Shown one piece after another: positions 62,601 through 64,000 of a stretch of DNA of 64,000 nt. Both the position numbers and the translations under genes were made by a program. The DNA is from Typhlomys cinereus (Eukaryota; Chordata; Mammalia; Rodentia; Platacanthomyidae). Under the pieces are notes generated by a model. That model did no database searches, was not told where the DNA came from, and saw only the letters and a program-made list of their open reading frames with translations. The stretch spans positions 1,426,001 to 1,490,000 of the forward strand of contig JALPQD010000137.1 of NCBI GenBank assembly GCA_023101885.1, in the 5' to 3' direction. The first letter of the stretch is position 1. The number at the start of each line of letters is the position of its first letter.

Positions 62601-63090
62601 CAGGCTCAGAACTTGCCTGAGGGATTCTCTGGAAAGCACCTCTAGACAATACCACCATTCTTTTGTGTGGGGGGGATGGAGGAGAGAGAAGAGAGGGAGG
62701 AATGGGCAATACATACCTAAGGCAGATTCCTGGAACTTTCTGGCTCAGAGAAACATTGCTCCCAGTTTGGGGCAGGGAAAGAGCTGACCCTGAAGACAGA
62801 CACCTTCTTCATCTCTGATATTTGCCCCTTGGGCTTCACTCTGGTGGGAAAGAAATGGACCATGGAATAGAGGAAACTGAAAGTCCTTGGAAAAAGTATG
62901 TTGTGCACATGAAAGATTTTATTGCTCAAATATCTTTGACCAAGGACTCACATTCCAAGACCAAAGTCCAGTGTCTTGAGGGAGTCTATTTGCAGAGGTG
63001 TGTCAAGCATCTAGCTTAAGAAGGCAAACAGAAAACTACAGGAGGATATCAAAGTCTGGTTCGAAAGCTAAAAGTGACAGTGGTTAAGAA
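59651..63090. other. Unique sequence
   Basis: No gene is recognised. 61720-62060 looks non-repetitive and is a candidate conserved element (see findings). Confidence 0.4.
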
Positions 63091-63094
63091 TGAG

Positions 63095-64000
63095 GGTTCA
63101 CAGAAAATTAAACGCCGTATGTACTCCCTAATATGTGGCTCCTAGTACCAAACCCACCCAGCCCACCTTGAGACACTCATAGGTAAATCTATGTATTACC
63201 TACAGTAATTGCAAGGATTATGAACAGGAGGGATGGGATTGGAGGGCCACACCAGAAACAAGGAGAGAAGTGACCATGTTACAGTAGAGAAAATAGGCCT
63301 CCATCAAGGACTGCAAGTAAGCAATGTGACACCTGGTTAAGTTCGCAGATGTTCCTTACTGATCATTTACAACTAAGGGGGTATGATCTCACCAGAAGGG
63401 AAGGGCTTATAGTCTGGCAGATAAAAAGTAACCATTTTGCAAATGAGTGATTGACCCCTCCCTCACTGAGGTTTCCTACTTTTATTACATCTACCCTAGA
63501 ATGTGCTCTTGTAATAAGACTCCAGTTTAACAGCTTTTTGTCTCTGGCCAGGGGGTGACATACAGTGCCCAGCAGGATGGAGTGAAGGGCATTGCAGGAG
63601 CAGCAAAACTGCAAAAGAAAATCAACAAACCACAATCCAGAACTTCAGAGACTCTATATCAACCACCTAGAACTAGGCCAGCCTAATCTCTCCCCATCCT
63701 GAAGCTCAGGGACATTTGTGGAAGAGGGGGTGGTAAGAGTGTAAGAGCAAAAGGATGGGAGGAGCAATGATTTGCAAGATACTCCACGCGAGTTAGGGCC
63801 GAAGCAATCATAATTGGACTTTGCATGCCCTGCGCAATGTCCAACACACTATTGACCTCACAAAGTCTAGCATCTGCTAAAGGCACCAAGATCCTTGGAG
63901 GCAAGGGATTGGCAGCCACAGCAGCATTCCTATGCTTAAGGGGAACACAGGAAAGGGTTCAGGGAAATGCCACTGGGTCCTTGTACGTCATCGGAGAGGA
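63095..64000 (+). mobile_element. L1 3' region, cut by the window end
   Basis: TACTCCCTAATATGTGGCTC, then GGAAGAGGGGGTGGTAAGAG, TGTAAGAGCAAAAGGATGGG repeat the layout at 7705-8130. It includes more 5' sequence than that copy (63095-63590), while the G-rich tract and tail should lie beyond 64000. Confidence 0.7.

Larger units (their letters stand above)
46721..64000. other. 5' flank of PARD3B, intergenic
   Basis: No coding exon is recognised here. In human, the gene upstream of PARD3B is ICOS, so this interval probably belongs to the ICOS-PARD3B intergenic region; that is synteny inference. Contents are SINEs at 47.4-48.1 and 58.5 kb, an old L1 at 49.8-52.7 kb, an LTR at 54.7 kb, L2-like remnants and an L1 3' end at 63.1 kb, with unique AT-rich DNA between. 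Confidence 0.6.

Noticed and set aside
1..64000. Bacterial or phage systems, CRISPR arrays or defence islands
   Set aside because: The base composition, SINEs, microsatellites and a spliced vertebrate gene exclude a prokaryotic source. The tandem repeats seen lack spacer-repeat structure.

Overview
The window is non-coding-dominated mammalian nuclear DNA from a rodent. The signs are a dense background of old L1, L2, MIR and MaLR-type repeats, rodent B1-, B3- and ID-like SINEs, many (AC)n microsatellites, one isolated CpG island, and no tightly packed open reading frames. The youngest repeat is a tRNA-derived SINE whose head resembles the B2/DIP superfamily but whose body is not mouse or rat B2. 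That suggests a mouse-related (myodont) rodent outside the mouse/rat group, possibly Dipodoidea. The species assignment is an inference.

The one gene I can support is PARD3B (par-3 family cell polarity regulator beta) on the minus strand. Its first coding exon lies at 45993-46112 inside a CpG island of about 1 kb (roughly 45750-46720). The exon encodes 40 residues from the initiator methionine and ends in phase 0 at a consensus splice donor. Transcription runs toward low coordinates, so 1-45992 should be the proximal part of a long intron 1, and 46.7-64 kb should be the 5' flank. In human this flank faces ICOS/CTLA4. I found no second PARD3B exon in the window.

Layout: 1-7.7 kb is mostly unique intronic sequence with old repeat remnants. 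7.7-8.3 kb is an L1 3' end with a G-rich polypurine tract. 9.4-13.1 kb holds three young SINEs and MaLR and B2-like elements. 18.6 and 21.7-22.0 kb hold two more young SINEs, with a 30-bp minisatellite at 20.4 kb between them. 24.3-31.6 kb is repeat-rich, with old L1 fragments in both orientations and two MaLR/MLT-like LTRs. 32-39.9 kb has B3, B1-like and older SINE copies, microsatellites and a 131-bp tandem duplication. 45.7-46.9 kb is the PARD3B promoter and exon 1. 47.4-48.1 kb has two SINEs just upstream. 49.8-52.7 kb is a long antisense L1M split by a younger repeat. 54.7-55.05 kb is a solo-LTR-like element. 63.1-64 kb is an L1 3' region cut by the window edge.

I see no operon, CRISPR array, phage or unknown multi-gene system. 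The most interesting content is the PARD3B promoter anchor, the lineage-specific SINE series with clear target-site duplications, a few structured repeats, and several unique segments that are candidate conserved regulatory elements.
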